A DNA stretch of 64,000 nucleotides from Flavobacterium sp. UBA6135 (GCF_002428305.1 NZ_DIVJ01000010.1:1-64000), one strand, 5' to 3'; positions 1-8,944 are shown, counted from the first letter of the stretch. Made by a program: numbers and translations. The notes: generated by a model from the letters alone, not told the origin.

Positions 1-325
1 TAGTAAAAAATGCAGTTGCTTTTCCGCTAAAAATAGATTCTTTTGCAAAAGGGAAATAAGCAATTAGAATTAGCGTGAATATTACAAACTGTTTTAAAAT
101 TTTAGAAAGAATTTCTACAGGTGTAGTAAATCGATATACTTCATAAAAACCAACAAAAAAGGCAATTAAAAACCAACCGATAATTTGATAGGTTTCAAAA
201 TAAATAAAGTCAATATTTAAACCTTGGTAAAAAAAAAGGGATAAAAAAACCAAGGCCAATAAGTCAACTAGAATGCTTATTGGTCGTATGAATTTTGAAT
301 ATCTACCTCTTTGAGCTGCTACCAT
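1..325 (-). CDS. Polyprenyl glycosylphosphotransferase, N-terminal part (3' end outside window)
   Basis: This is the first ~108 codons of an integral membrane protein whose remainder lies beyond base 1. Translation from the ATG at 323-325 begins MVAAQRGRYSKFIRPISILV and shows three hydrophobic segments (about residues 16-35, 44-63 and 78-95) separated by short loops. This matches the N-terminal membrane domain of WcaJ/WbaP-type enzymes, which transfer a sugar-1-phosphate to undecaprenyl phosphate to start glycan assembly. The catalytic sugar-transferase domain is not in the window, so the call rests on the membrane pattern and on the context. The ATG lies one base after the stop of the UDP-xylose synthase gene, so the two are surely cotranscribed. 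A Wzx-type sugar locus needs such an initiating enzyme. A Wzy-like membrane protein is a less likely alternative. Confidence 0.6.
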   Translation of the reverse strand, partial: MVAAQRGRYSKFIRPISILVDLLALVFLSLFFYQGLNIDFIYFETYQIIGWFLIAFFVGFYEVYRFTTPVEILSKILKQFVIFTLILIAYFPFAKESIFSGKATAFFT

Positions 326-326
326 C

Positions 327-1310
327 TTAATGAATAAATCCTGAAAAATCTTTATGCTCTTCTTTAAGTAATTCCTCTGTTGAAAGGGTTTTAAAATAAT
401 CGTAAGTTATTTTCATTCCTTCAGATCGAGACACTTTTGGCTCCCAACCTAAAATTTCTTTTGCTTTTGAAATATCCGGTTGACGTTGTAATGGATCATT
501 TATAGGCAAAGGATGATACACCACTTTTTGATTTGTTCCTGTTAACTTTATAATTTCGTTTGCAAAATCTTTAATTGTAATTTCATCAGGGTTTCCGATA
601 TTTACCGGTAAGTTATAATCAGATAATAACAACCTATAAATTCCTTCTACTTGATCATCAACATAACAAAAGGAACGGGTTTGCATGCCGTCTCCAAATA
701 TAGTTAAATCTTCACCTCTCAAGGCTTGACCAATAAATGCGGGAATTACGCGTCCGTCGTTTAAACGCATTCTTGGCCCGTAAGTATTAAAAATTCTAAC
801 AATTCTGGTTTCTAATCCATGAAATGTGTGATAAGCCATTGTTATTGACTCTTGAAAACGCTTGGCTTCATCATAAACTCCTCTTGGGCCAATGGTATTC
901 ACATTTCCATAATATTCTTCTGTTTGAGGGTGCACTAAAGGATCTCCATAAACCTCAGATGTAGAAGCTATTAAAATTCTGGCTTTTTTAACACGTGCCA
1001 ATCCCAACAAATTATGCGTTCCTAAAGAACCTACTTTTAAAGTTTGAATTGGAATTTTTAAATAATCAATAGGACTTGCTGGAGATGCAAAATGCAAAAT
1101 GTAATCAAGTTGCCCCGGTACATAAACAAATTTGGTTACATCATGATGATAAAATTCAAAATTTGAAAGCTTGAATAAATGTTGAATGTTTTTAAGATCT
1201 CCCGTAATCAAATTATCCATGCCAATCACATAATATCCTTCTTTGATAAAACGATCACATAAATGAGAACCTAAAAAGCCTGCGGCTCCTGTAATTAATA
1301 TTCTTTTCAT
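327..1310 (-). CDS. uxs: UDP-glucuronate decarboxylase (UDP-xylose synthase), SDR family
   Basis: Predicted cytosolic NAD-dependent extended SDR that decarboxylates UDP-glucuronate to UDP-xylose, a precursor for surface glycans. The start chosen is the ATG at 1308-1310 (MKRILITGAAGFLGSHL), because the Rossmann motif TGAAGFLG then falls at residues 7-14 as usual. An upstream in-frame ATG would add 20 residues and run into the neighbouring gene. Further signs are STSEVYG, the catalytic Y-x3-K in YDEAKRF, an R-x-F-N-T-Y-G-P-R stretch, and the conserved GDG-x-QTRSF-x-YVDD substrate loop typical of UXS enzymes. Length (327 aa) is normal for bacterial UXS. It lies one base from both neighbours, the O-antigen ligase-like gene upstream and the phosphotransferase downstream, so it is translated as part of the operon. 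Confidence 0.9.
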   Translation of the reverse strand: MKRILITGAAGFLGSHLCDRFIKEGYYVIGMDNLITGDLKNIQHLFKLSNFEFYHHDVTKFVYVPGQLDYILHFASPASPIDYLKIPIQTLKVGSLGTHNLLGLARVKKARILIASTSEVYGDPLVHPQTEEYYGNVNTIGPRGVYDEAKRFQESITMAYHTFHGLETRIVRIFNTYGPRMRLNDGRVIPAFIGQALRGEDLTIFGDGMQTRSFCYVDDQVEGIYRLLLSDYNLPVNIGNPDEITIKDFANEIIKLTGTNQKVVYHPLPINDPLQRQPDISKAKEILGWEPKVSRSEGMKITYDYFKTLSTEELLKEEHKDFSGFIH

Positions 1311-1311
1311 A

Positions 1312-2634
1312 TTATTTTGTTTCTGGGGCATTCTCTTTTTTTGTATTAAAAAGACAAAAAAGTAGAACAAAAAACATAATGCCTCTTTGCCGACTTAAAA
1401 AACTTTCTGTCAAAAATAAACTTATCATTAGAACTGCAAAAGCAATTTGCATAAAATCTTTTGTCTGTATGGTTTTAATAGTGTTAAAAAACAACATTGT
1501 TACCATAATCAAAAAACCAAAAAAGCCAATTTCTGCAAAAACTTGAATATATTGGTTGTGAAAGTTTTTATTCAAATATCCATCTTGCTCTTCATTCCCT
1601 TTGAAAAGGTTATAATTACCTACTTTTTCATCAATTTTTATTTGTGCTGCATTTAAACCAAATCCTTTCCAGATAATCGGTTCTTCAACTAAAAGTTCAG
1701 AAAAAATACGGATTTGAAAAATTCTAAATGCTGTTCCAGAAAAATAATCATTTGGTGTAAATTGTTCATTATTCCAAGCCTCTCTTACACTTATGGCATT
1801 ACTACCATTAAACTCATTATCAAATTGAGAAATACTACTATTATGAGAATAGTTAGACTGAAATTCTTCTTCAAAGCGATCTTTAATTTTTCCAAAAAAC
1901 AAAAAAGCAATTACCGGAATTAAGAGTATTACCGTTATTTCAATTTTTCTATTAACGCGTTTTCTAACTGCCGTTAAATAGTTTATAACTACTAAAACCG
2001 AAAAAACAACTAGAATGTTCTTGGAAGATAGTAGAATTAAAAAAGCAAAGAGCAAAAAAGTAATAAAAACTTCAAAACGGTTTTTTGAAACGCTATTGAA
2101 AAAATAAAAAAAAGCCATTGCAACATAAACAGAAACATGTATGGCATTTACCGGTTCAGTGACTAATTCATGATAAAAAAACACGTCTTGATTTCCTGAG
2201 TCTATAAACCTTATAATGGCTTTTATGAGGTAAAAAACAACATAAAGCACCATTGTAAAACTATAGTATTTCATGATTTTATGTGCCTGTTTTTCAGAAA
2301 AAGGCTTCATAATCATGAACATAACCGGTATAATTAATAAACCTAATTCTTTAGGCAATGATTTTATCGATTTAGCTACATCAATACTCCAGAAAATAGA
2401 AGCGGCATAAAGTAAAAAAAGTAAAATTGGCAAACCTAAAACAAATTGAAAACAAAATTGTTTGTGTTTTAATAAAACAGAAAATACAAAAAGGCCTAAA
2501 AAAACATTGTTAATTCCAAGTGATAAAGGAATAGTGCAACACAAAAAAACAAAAGGAATAAACGAAAAATGAGTGTTATTTTCTGTTTTTAAATCCAGCC
2601 ATACATTGTTCAAAAAGTTGAAGATATTCTCCAT
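1312..2634 (-). CDS. O-antigen ligase / polymerase family membrane protein
   Basis: A 440-aa polytopic inner membrane protein with about ten to twelve hydrophobic segments and one long hydrophilic loop (about residues 255-345, rich in N, F and E). This is the layout of the Wzy_C/WaaL family, which joins or polymerises lipid-linked glycans on the periplasmic side. The segment containing RIFQIRIFSELLVEEPIIWKG and, further on, NFHNQYIQVFAEIGFFGFL resembles the conserved H-N-x-Y/F-x2-x2-E-x-G region of ligases. It is one of two such proteins in the locus (the other is at 4887-6116), so one is likely the polymerase and the other the ligase. I cannot decide which, but the H-N region slightly favours ligase here. 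The annotated ATG makes the gene overlap the upstream glycosyltransferase by 59 bases, and a later TTG start is possible. Confidence 0.75.
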   Translation of the reverse strand: MENIFNFLNNVWLDLKTENNTHFSFIPFVFLCCTIPLSLGINNVFLGLFVFSVLLKHKQFCFQFVLGLPILLFLLYAASIFWSIDVAKSIKSLPKELGLLIIPVMFMIMKPFSEKQAHKIMKYYSFTMVLYVVFYLIKAIIRFIDSGNQDVFFYHELVTEPVNAIHVSVYVAMAFFYFFNSVSKNRFEVFITFLLFAFLILLSSKNILVVFSVLVVINYLTAVRKRVNRKIEITVILLIPVIAFLFFGKIKDRFEEEFQSNYSHNSSISQFDNEFNGSNAISVREAWNNEQFTPNDYFSGTAFRIFQIRIFSELLVEEPIIWKGFGLNAAQIKIDEKVGNYNLFKGNEEQDGYLNKNFHNQYIQVFAEIGFFGFLIMVTMLFFNTIKTIQTKDFMQIAFAVLMISLFLTESFLSRQRGIMFFVLLFCLFNTKKENAPETK

Positions 2635-3682
2635 TTATTTTCTCCCAGTTAAAATTAGTTATAATGGCTTCAAAGTTTTTTTGAATAAACTGCAAGTTAT
2701 CACTTTTTTTGATTGTAAGAAGTAATTTTTTAACCTCTTCAGCATTTGAAAAATAATAGGTGTTTTCTTTTAAAATACCACGATTGAAATCATTGTTATG
2801 AGCCAAAACCAATGCTTTTGAGGCCATTGCTTCTAAAAGTGAAGGATTTGTACCACCAACAGAATGTCCGTGGAAATATAAGTTAGAATAATACCTTAAA
2901 TTATTCAAATGTTCTAAATTATAAATTGCTCCTAAAAAACGAATATTTGTGTGGTTTTTGTATTTATTTTTCAAATATTCACCAAATTTTGTTGCATGAT
3001 TTCCGATTACTAATATTGGTGTTGTTTCACCGCTTTTTACCACACCATCCAAAACCATTTCAAAATTATTTTCGGGTTCAAAACGAGCCATAATCATGTT
3101 AAATTTTTCTTTTTCAACCTGATATGTCTTAAGAATCTCCTCATCTGGATTAGTAAAAGGATGAGCTCCATATGCAATATAGGTGGAGTCTTTTTTGTAT
3201 CTTTTTTTTAAAAATGTTTGAATTCCAATAGAATCTGATATTAAATAATCACTACTGTTTGCCGCCAAACGTTCTGCAAAACGCAAAAATTGTTGAACCA
3301 AACGATTGTATTTGGAACGTTTCCATTCAATACCGTCCATATTGGTAATGATAATTGATTTTTTGGGAAGCAGAAAAAACCAAACTGAATTACTAGTGTA
3401 ACCTAATTGCAGAATGATATCAAAATCCCTTTTACGTGAATCTAAGATACAATTGTAATCATAGATAAATTGGCCAAATGTGCCATATTTATATTCCGGA
3501 TCATGTTGGTGTATAATGTGTACTCCTTTAAAGTTTTTTTCTTGAAATTTATGATTATGGGAGTTGTAACAATATACTTCGTGTCCATTTTGAGCCAAAA
3601 ACACCGAAAAAAATTCGGCAAACTGTTCGAAACCTCCATAGTAGTTCGGTATTCCACGAGTTCCGAGAATTGCTATTTTCAT
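2576..3682 (-). CDS. DUF1972 / GT4-type glycosyltransferase
   Basis: A cytosolic GT-B glycosyltransferase of 368 aa. The N-terminus MKIAILGTRGIPNYYGGFEQ is the signature of the DUF1972 rhamnosyltransferase-like group, in which GIPNYYGGFE is nearly invariant. The C-terminal half carries the GT4 nucleotide-sugar site: M-A-R-F-E-P-E-N-N-F-E near residue 200, then H-G-H-S-V-G-G-T-N-P-S-L-L-E-A-M with the E-x7-E pair at about residues 275-285. Members usually add a sugar, often rhamnose, to a growing lipid-linked oligosaccharide. The rml genes of this locus fit that, but the donor cannot be read from sequence. A -7-like box (TATTTTTG on the minus strand, 3701-3708) lies just upstream, so the downstream part of the operon may have an internal promoter. 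Confidence 0.88.
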   Translation of the reverse strand: MKIAILGTRGIPNYYGGFEQFAEFFSVFLAQNGHEVYCYNSHNHKFQEKNFKGVHIIHQHDPEYKYGTFGQFIYDYNCILDSRKRDFDIILQLGYTSNSVWFFLLPKKSIIITNMDGIEWKRSKYNRLVQQFLRFAERLAANSSDYLISDSIGIQTFLKKRYKKDSTYIAYGAHPFTNPDEEILKTYQVEKEKFNMIMARFEPENNFEMVLDGVVKSGETTPILVIGNHATKFGEYLKNKYKNHTNIRFLGAIYNLEHLNNLRYYSNLYFHGHSVGGTNPSLLEAMASKALVLAHNNDFNRGILKENTYYFSNAEEVKKLLLTIKKSDNLQFIQKNFEAIITNFNWEKINGEYLQLFEQCMAGFKNRK

Positions 3683-3700
3683 CTATTTTCTAATTGTTTT

Positions 3701-3708
3701 CAAAAATA
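3701..3708 (-). promoter_or_regulatory. Candidate -7 promoter box before the DUF1972 glycosyltransferase
   Basis: The minus strand reads TATTTTTG, a full match to the Bacteroidetes -7 consensus TAnnTTTG, 19 bases before the ATG at 3682. It lies in the 61-base gap after the upstream GT4 gene. No clear TTG (-33) is seen at the expected spacing. It may drive the distal part of the sugar operon. Confidence 0.35.
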
Positions 3709-3743
3709 GTTAAATAAATATTGTACGAAAAGAAAATTAAAAA

Positions 3744-4883
3744 CTAAAGTTCATTTAAAGTTTGTTCAAATGCTTCAATGTAGCTTCTTTCAGAAAAGTC
3801 AGCAACTATTCTGTCATGTCCTTTTTCTCCCATTTGTTTTCTGAGTTCTGAGCTGTTGATTAAAGTAATAATTGCTTCTGACAGTTCAGAAACGGAATTA
3901 GGTTCTACCAAAAAACCGGTACTGTTATTTTGAATTATTTCTTTTAATCCGCCATGGTTTGTTGCAACTACAGGTTTTTTGGCCAACATTGCTTCTGCTG
4001 CAACCAAACCAAATGATTCTTTTTCTGTAGAAGGCATTACAGCAATATCTGTACAATTCCAGATATCATCAAGAGAAGAAGAAAAAGGTAATATTTTAAC
4101 CTTGTTTTCTAATTTATTGTCCTTGATATAATTTATAACATCCTCCAAATAAAATTCTTGACCAGGGACAGGAGAGCCAACAAATAACAGCTTTAAATTT
4201 GAATAAACAGCCACTAATTCTTTAAATGCTTTTAATAAAAAAATATGCCCTTTTAATCTGCTTATTCTACCAACTAGTGTAATAATAATATCGGTTTCAT
4301 CAAATCCAAAATCAGTTTTTTTAGAATTGCTCCTGATGTCATAAATGGGTACGCCATTATAAATAACCATACATTTCTTTTCGATTCGTGGTTCTCGTTG
4401 AACACAATTCTGTTTTGTTGCTTCCGAATTACAAATTATTATATTTGAAAAATAGTAAGCCATTTTCGGAAAGAACCAGGCTATAATTCTAGGGTGTTCA
4501 ATTATTTCATGAACGTGCCAGAGGTGTTTAATTTTGTTTCTTTTAGAAAATAAAGCTCCAATCAAAACGGCAAAAGTATTTGAATAAACGATATCAAAAC
4601 GATGTTTTTTGTGCAATTTGTTTAAAATTGAAAAAGCAGAAAAAAAATCTTTACAAAATTGTAACATGTTTTTAAAACGAAACATATCTCTGTAAAGTTT
4701 TAAAACAGGTGCAATTACCACTTGAATATTAAGTTTCTCCAGTTCAAGCTTCAAAGGTCCTTCATTGGGTAAGATTACTACTGGAAAAAAAGAATTACGG
4801 TCAAGATGATGCAACAAAAGTAAAAAAGTGCGATCAGAGCCGTATAATTCAGAAGATTGGTTTATGAAAAGAATTTTTTTCAA
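3744..4883 (-). CDS. GT4 family glycosyltransferase
   Basis: A 379-aa retaining GT-B glycosyltransferase. The N-terminal half starts MKKILFINQSSELYGSDRTF, the substrate-binding fold common to GT4 enzymes that begin with a G-S-D loop, followed by HVHEIIEHP at about residue 123. The C-terminal half has the nucleotide-sugar region V-G-R-I-S-R-L-K-G-H (about 205-214) and the E-x7-E motif in PSTEKESFGLVAAEAML (about 285-300). It likely transfers one sugar of the repeat unit on the cytosolic face of the inner membrane. The acceptor and donor are unknown. Its start lies three bases after the stop of the Wzy-like gene at 4887, so it is part of the same transcript. Confidence 0.88.
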   Translation of the reverse strand: MKKILFINQSSELYGSDRTFLLLLHHLDRNSFFPVVILPNEGPLKLELEKLNIQVVIAPVLKLYRDMFRFKNMLQFCKDFFSAFSILNKLHKKHRFDIVYSNTFAVLIGALFSKRNKIKHLWHVHEIIEHPRIIAWFFPKMAYYFSNIIICNSEATKQNCVQREPRIEKKCMVIYNGVPIYDIRSNSKKTDFGFDETDIIITLVGRISRLKGHIFLLKAFKELVAVYSNLKLLFVGSPVPGQEFYLEDVINYIKDNKLENKVKILPFSSSLDDIWNCTDIAVMPSTEKESFGLVAAEAMLAKKPVVATNHGGLKEIIQNNSTGFLVEPNSVSELSEAIITLINSSELRKQMGEKGHDRIVADFSERSYIEAFEQTLNEL

Positions 4884-4886
4884 TTT

Positions 4887-6116
4887 TTAATTTCTTTTAT
4901 TAGTGAAGAATAACAAAGCTCCCAAAATAAAAACTATTGTGTCTTGTGTATTATAAATTCCGGTAATGGTAATTGTTGTAAAAAAATAAAACAAACCTAT
5001 TGCAGAAATTAATACCGTTTCTAATGATGAGTTGTAATGAATTTTATAATAAAGGGTAAAAAGAAAAAATATATACAAAAGCAAACCAAAAATCCCTGTT
5101 TTATATAACACATATGGATACCCATTATGTAATTCTGAAATATACCTCATACCGTCTTTTTCGCCAGAGAGAGGAGCTTTGAACTTTAAATCTACTAAAG
5201 AACCGTGGCCAACACCAATAAGGTAACTTAATGGTTTTGTATCCATTAATGCAATGGCTCTATTGGCTTCATAACCTCGCCAATGATCCCATAAATCTTT
5301 GTGATTTTCTCGGTCAACTTTTGTTTTAAAAATTTCAGATGGTGCAATTTTTACTTTGTATAAGAATGCTTCATATCCTTTTGCATTTCTATCAATTTTT
5401 ACTGAAAACAAATAGGTGTATAATAATGCAATGAACAAAAGTATTACTGAAATTATTTTTAATGATTTCATTGTGATTTTTGTATAGCCATAAACAGACA
5501 TCAACAAAATTATTGAAGCTACAATCATGGTCCTGGAGAAGTAAAAAAAGCAAGAAATCAATAAAAGTAAAAGGATGGTTTTTCTCTTTAGTTCAGAATT
5601 AAATAATTGCTTTTTATAATAAATTGGATAAAAAATCAAGAAGAAAACCGCAAAAAGTTCTAAGAAATTATCTCTTGTATATTGTCGGATAGCGTGAACA
5701 CTTCCTGAAGTAAAATCTGTAAATACAACAACAATAAACAAGTGTATTATTGCAGAAAGCACACCTGTTAAAATAATTGTTTTATAAAATTTTTCTTTAT
5801 CATTAATTATTTGAAAAAACAAAAATCCAATAAGCAAGCCTTGAAGTGGTTTAATGAAATGAAACACATCTTTTAGAGCTTGTGTAATGGAATTATTAAA
5901 AACTAAAAAACCAAGAAAACCAAGAAAAAATACAATGTAAATTGGTGCTGTAATTTTAAAAAAAGATAAAGCTATTTTAGGCTTTTCATACAAAACAAAC
6001 AAAACCAAAAGTAAAAGCTGAAAGAGAACATTAAACTTAAAAGATGGAATGTACATTTGAAACAAAAGTACAAGTATAAAAATTGTTTTATAAAAAGCAA
6101 CTTTATTAATCTTCAT
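4887..6116 (-). CDS. O-antigen polymerase-like (Wzy-type) membrane protein
   Basis: A 409-aa protein with about eleven predicted membrane helices. It begins with a short cytosolic MKINKVAFYKT followed by a hydrophobic run, and has one large external loop at about residues 240-320 (KVDRENHKDLWDHWRGYEAN, then SELHNGYPYVLYKTGIFGLL). The loop with a conserved H-N-G/x-Y before a hydrophobic G-I/V-x-G-x-L helix is typical of Wzy polymerases and WaaL ligases. The expected role is linking repeat units flipped by the nearby Wzx protein in the periplasm. Wzy proteins are poorly conserved, so the family call rests on topology, loop position and context. A candidate promoter box (TATTTTTG on the minus strand at 6135-6142) precedes it, but the gap to the GT2 gene is only 31 bases. 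Confidence 0.75.
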   Translation of the reverse strand: MKINKVAFYKTIFILVLLFQMYIPSFKFNVLFQLLLLVLFVLYEKPKIALSFFKITAPIYIVFFLGFLGFLVFNNSITQALKDVFHFIKPLQGLLIGFLFFQIINDKEKFYKTIILTGVLSAIIHLFIVVVFTDFTSGSVHAIRQYTRDNFLELFAVFFLIFYPIYYKKQLFNSELKRKTILLLLLISCFFYFSRTMIVASIILLMSVYGYTKITMKSLKIISVILLFIALLYTYLFSVKIDRNAKGYEAFLYKVKIAPSEIFKTKVDRENHKDLWDHWRGYEANRAIALMDTKPLSYLIGVGHGSLVDLKFKAPLSGEKDGMRYISELHNGYPYVLYKTGIFGLLLYIFFLFTLYYKIHYNSSLETVLISAIGLFYFFTTITITGIYNTQDTIVFILGALLFFTNKRN

Positions 6117-6147
6117 AAGGATTTATTTGAATTCCAAAAATAAAGAA

Positions 6148-6960
6148 TTAATCTAATCTTAATGCTAATTTTAGTTTTTTTACCATTGAATTAGTTGTTA
6201 ATGCTAGTGATAGCATTAGTTTGTCTAATCCTTTTGTATGTTTCTTGATAAAAATTTTATAGCCTTTAATTAAAAGTGGGTTTTTTGATTTGTTAAAACC
6301 TACATAATGAATGTAGCTCATTTCAGGAACAAAAAGCCTTTTTAAATTTCTATTTGCTATTTTTTTTGAAAAATCTACATCTTCTACATACATAAAATAA
6401 TCTTCATCAAAGCCCCCGACTCCTTGAAATAGTTCTTTTGAAAGCAGTAAGAAGGAGCCTCCCAACCAATCAACTTCATAGTGGGGTTTTGAAAAATTTC
6501 CAGTTGCAAATTCTTCTCCCATTTGTTGCAACTTTTTCATCATAAACATATTTGAAACGTTGGGAAAATTTCCAAAAACCGGAACATATTCTTTATTTGC
6601 GTTTAGCATTTTTATTCCAATAACGCCAACATCACTTCTTTCTTCAAGAATTTTAATTGCCGGTGAAATATCATCTAATAGAATAGTATCATTATTAAAT
6701 AATAAAACATATTTTCCTTTTGCTTTTTTTACTGCTTCATTGTTTCCTTTTCCAAATCCGAAATTTATTTTAGATTCAATAAGAAAAACGTTTGGGTAGT
6801 TTTGTTTGATAAAATCACAACTTCCGTCTTGAGAATTATTATCCAAAACTAAAATCTCGTGTTGAATATTTTTAAGAGCTATCTGTAAAGATTCAAAACA
6901 ATCTTTTAAAAAATGTTTTCCGTTGTAGTTTATAATTATGACAGATAATTGAATCTCCAT
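6148..6960 (-). CDS. GT2 family glycosyltransferase
   Basis: A 270-aa GT-A fold enzyme, probably a rhamnosyltransferase-like member. Visible motifs are the N-terminal SVIIINYNGKHFL, DNNSQDGS at about residue 42, NFGFGKGNN, the metal-binding N-N-D-T (LLFNNDTILLD, about 88-98), and GGSFLLLSKELFQGVGGFDE followed by FMYVEDVDF, whose E-D acts as catalytic base in this group. It has no membrane segments. It inverts the sugar linkage while adding to a lipid-linked acceptor in the cytosol. Its ATG directly abuts the stop of the flippase gene (6961), so translation is likely coupled. The best guess for the donor is dTDP-rhamnose because rml genes are present. This is inferred, not shown. Confidence 0.9.
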   Translation of the reverse strand: MEIQLSVIIINYNGKHFLKDCFESLQIALKNIQHEILVLDNNSQDGSCDFIKQNYPNVFLIESKINFGFGKGNNEAVKKAKGKYVLLFNNDTILLDDISPAIKILEERSDVGVIGIKMLNANKEYVPVFGNFPNVSNMFMMKKLQQMGEEFATGNFSKPHYEVDWLGGSFLLLSKELFQGVGGFDEDYFMYVEDVDFSKKIANRNLKRLFVPEMSYIHYVGFNKSKNPLLIKGYKIFIKKHTKGLDKLMLSLALTTNSMVKKLKLALRLD

Positions 6961-8235
6961 TTAAAATAATGTATAAAAACCCAGTTTCTTTTTTATGTAA
7001 TAAATGCAAAGTAAATTAATAACAATATTAGAAACCAAGCTTGCAATTGCAGCCCCATTAATACCATAAATTGGAATCAAAATATAGTTTAAAGTAACAT
7101 TTACTAGGAAGCAAACGATGGTAATATTTTTTAAAATTTTTTGATGATTGGTCATGTTAAGAATCTGATCAACATTTCCGGAAATAGCACTAAATAAAAC
7201 ACCAATTGCCACAATGATTAATGTTGCACTTCCGGTAATGGCAAGAGTTCCAAAAAAAGACAGTATAAATTTACTGAAAATAACAAGAATTGACACTAAT
7301 GGAATAGATAAAATTAAAATCAATCGGGTGGCATTATGAATTAATTTTTTTAACTCTTCCATAGCTCCTTTACCATATAATTCAGCCATTTTTGGTGTAA
7401 TAAATGTACTTACTGAAACAATTACCAAAAATCCTACACTACCAATTTTGTAAGCAATGTTATAAATTCCTACTTGAGCTTCATCTACTAACATGCCTAA
7501 CATAATAACATCTGTCCAATTCAACAAAAAAAGCAATAAACCACTAAACATCATTGGTGATGCCGTTTTAATTAGTTTTTTTGTTGGAATGGTATTCTCG
7601 ATATTGGATAATTTAGCTTCATAGGTAACTAAAAACTCTGTGATAACTAATAAAATTATTGATATTGTAAAGGCTAAAAAAGTATAAAAATCTGATTTTC
7701 CAACAGCGTAAAACAAAAACAAAAAAATACCTAATAATAAATTTGGTAGCCCAAACATAAAAATATTATAGGTGAGAAATCGCTTGATGGCAATAAAATA
7801 ATATAAAAACAACTCATGAATAATAAAAAAGGGAATTGTTATGGCTCCCATTTTTAAAAACAAAATAAGATTAGAGTTATTAAAAACAGTTGTTGCTATA
7901 AATTCAGCTCCAAAAAAAAGTACAATTATTGGTAGTATTGAAAGTAGAAGTGTTATTTTAATCCCTTTAAATAAAAGTACTTTTGCTTCTCTATTTGATA
8001 AATTTTTATTTCCAATCAGCAGAATTAAAGCATTTGGAATTCCTAATGCAAAAATCATTGCTATTGCTTGAGTTATGGTAAAAATTAATGAAAAGTTTCC
8101 ATAATTTTCTATGCCAAAAAGGTTAGAAATTATAAAAACGATAAGAAATGAAGTGCCTAAACCAATAATTCTAAATAAAAAATTTAGGCCTGAAGAGGAA
8201 ATTAATACTTTTAAATTATCAGAAAAAATATTCAT
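6961..8235 (-). CDS. wzx: Wzx-type oligosaccharide flippase
   Basis: A 424-aa integral membrane protein with about 12 hydrophobic segments evenly spread over its length, starting with a short amphipathic NIFSDNLKVLISSSGLNFLF. The even helix spacing, the glycine in FRIIGLGTSFLIVFIISNLF, and the paired-bundle architecture with a middle break near residue 210-230 (IPTKKLIKTASPMMFSGLLL) match the polysaccharide transporter (PST/MOP) family. Such proteins flip undecaprenyl-linked repeat units to the periplasm. It lies between a methyltransferase (11-base gap) and a GT2 gene with which it is contiguous. With the two Wzy/WaaL-like genes it defines a Wzx/Wzy-dependent pathway rather than an ABC-transporter pathway. 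Confidence 0.9.
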   Translation of the reverse strand: MNIFSDNLKVLISSSGLNFLFRIIGLGTSFLIVFIISNLFGIENYGNFSLIFTITQAIAMIFALGIPNALILLIGNKNLSNREAKVLLFKGIKITLLLSILPIIVLFFGAEFIATTVFNNSNLILFLKMGAITIPFFIIHELFLYYFIAIKRFLTYNIFMFGLPNLLLGIFLFLFYAVGKSDFYTFLAFTISIILLVITEFLVTYEAKLSNIENTIPTKKLIKTASPMMFSGLLLFLLNWTDVIMLGMLVDEAQVGIYNIAYKIGSVGFLVIVSVSTFITPKMAELYGKGAMEELKKLIHNATRLILILSIPLVSILVIFSKFILSFFGTLAITGSATLIIVAIGVLFSAISGNVDQILNMTNHQKILKNITIVCFLVNVTLNYILIPIYGINGAAIASLVSNIVINLLCIYYIKKKLGFYTLF

Positions 8236-8246
8236 TAAATAATGGC

Positions 8247-8909
8247 TTATTTTTTTATGGCAACCACAAAATATTGAGGAGTAAGAAATTGCTCTAGTAT
8301 TCCAAATGTAATTGTATTAATAATTTTTGCAATGGATTTTCCTTTATAACTATTTATTGAACCTTTTGATTTTATAACTTTAAAACCATTATTTTCTAAT
8401 AGTTCTAAGATGTTCTTTTTGCAATAAAACCGTACGTGAGTATAATCAAAAATACCACTGGCTTCATATTGAAAATTTCCTTTTAAAAATATTTTACTAA
8501 AAACTGAATAATGTCTGACATTGGGCATACTAACAACAATTCTTCCTTTTTCAGTTAGCATCTTGTGGCTTTTTAAAAGCACTTTGTTCGGATTGTTTAA
8601 ATGTTCCAGAACATCCGGTAATAAAATCACATCAAAGTTGTTTGAAAAATGATCTGTTTGAAGTTCTTCCACATTTCCAAACAACATTTCATCAACTCTC
8701 GAATATTTGTCAAGCACTGCTGAATCTTTATAAAGCTCTATTCCAATGACTTGATTTGCATAACCGTTTTCTTTTAAATAATATAAAGTATCACCAAAAC
8801 CGGCCCCTATTTCTAAAATTTTTTGATTTTTTGATTTTTCAACACCAAAACCAATTAAGTCTAGTCTAACGTGAGAATAATAATCTACCTCTTTATTGTT
8901 GTAATCCAT
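8247..8909 (-). CDS. Class I SAM-dependent methyltransferase
   Basis: A 220-aa cytosolic Rossmann-like methyltransferase. The SAM-binding motif I is ILEIGAGFGDTLYYL at about residues 31-45, followed by the acidic residue of motif II in VIGIELY, and FDVILLPDVLEHLNNP (about residues 90-105), the motif IV/post-IV signature of the Methyltransf_11/23 group. The C-terminus contains FDYTHVRFYCKKNILELLENNGF, common in sugar- and lipid-modifying members of this group. It probably methylates a sugar of the polysaccharide or an intermediate, but the substrate cannot be told. The upstream lipoprotein gene ends in a terminator (8945-8973), so this gene may be the first of its own transcript down to the left edge, although no clear promoter is seen. 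Confidence 0.85.
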   Translation of the reverse strand: MDYNNKEVDYYSHVRLDLIGFGVEKSKNQKILEIGAGFGDTLYYLKENGYANQVIGIELYKDSAVLDKYSRVDEMLFGNVEELQTDHFSNNFDVILLPDVLEHLNNPNKVLLKSHKMLTEKGRIVVSMPNVRHYSVFSKIFLKGNFQYEASGIFDYTHVRFYCKKNILELLENNGFKVIKSKGSINSYKGKSIAKIINTITFGILEQFLTPQYFVVAIKK

Positions 8910-8944
8910 TCTTTGGGGTGTTATTGTAAAGCCATAAAAATAAA

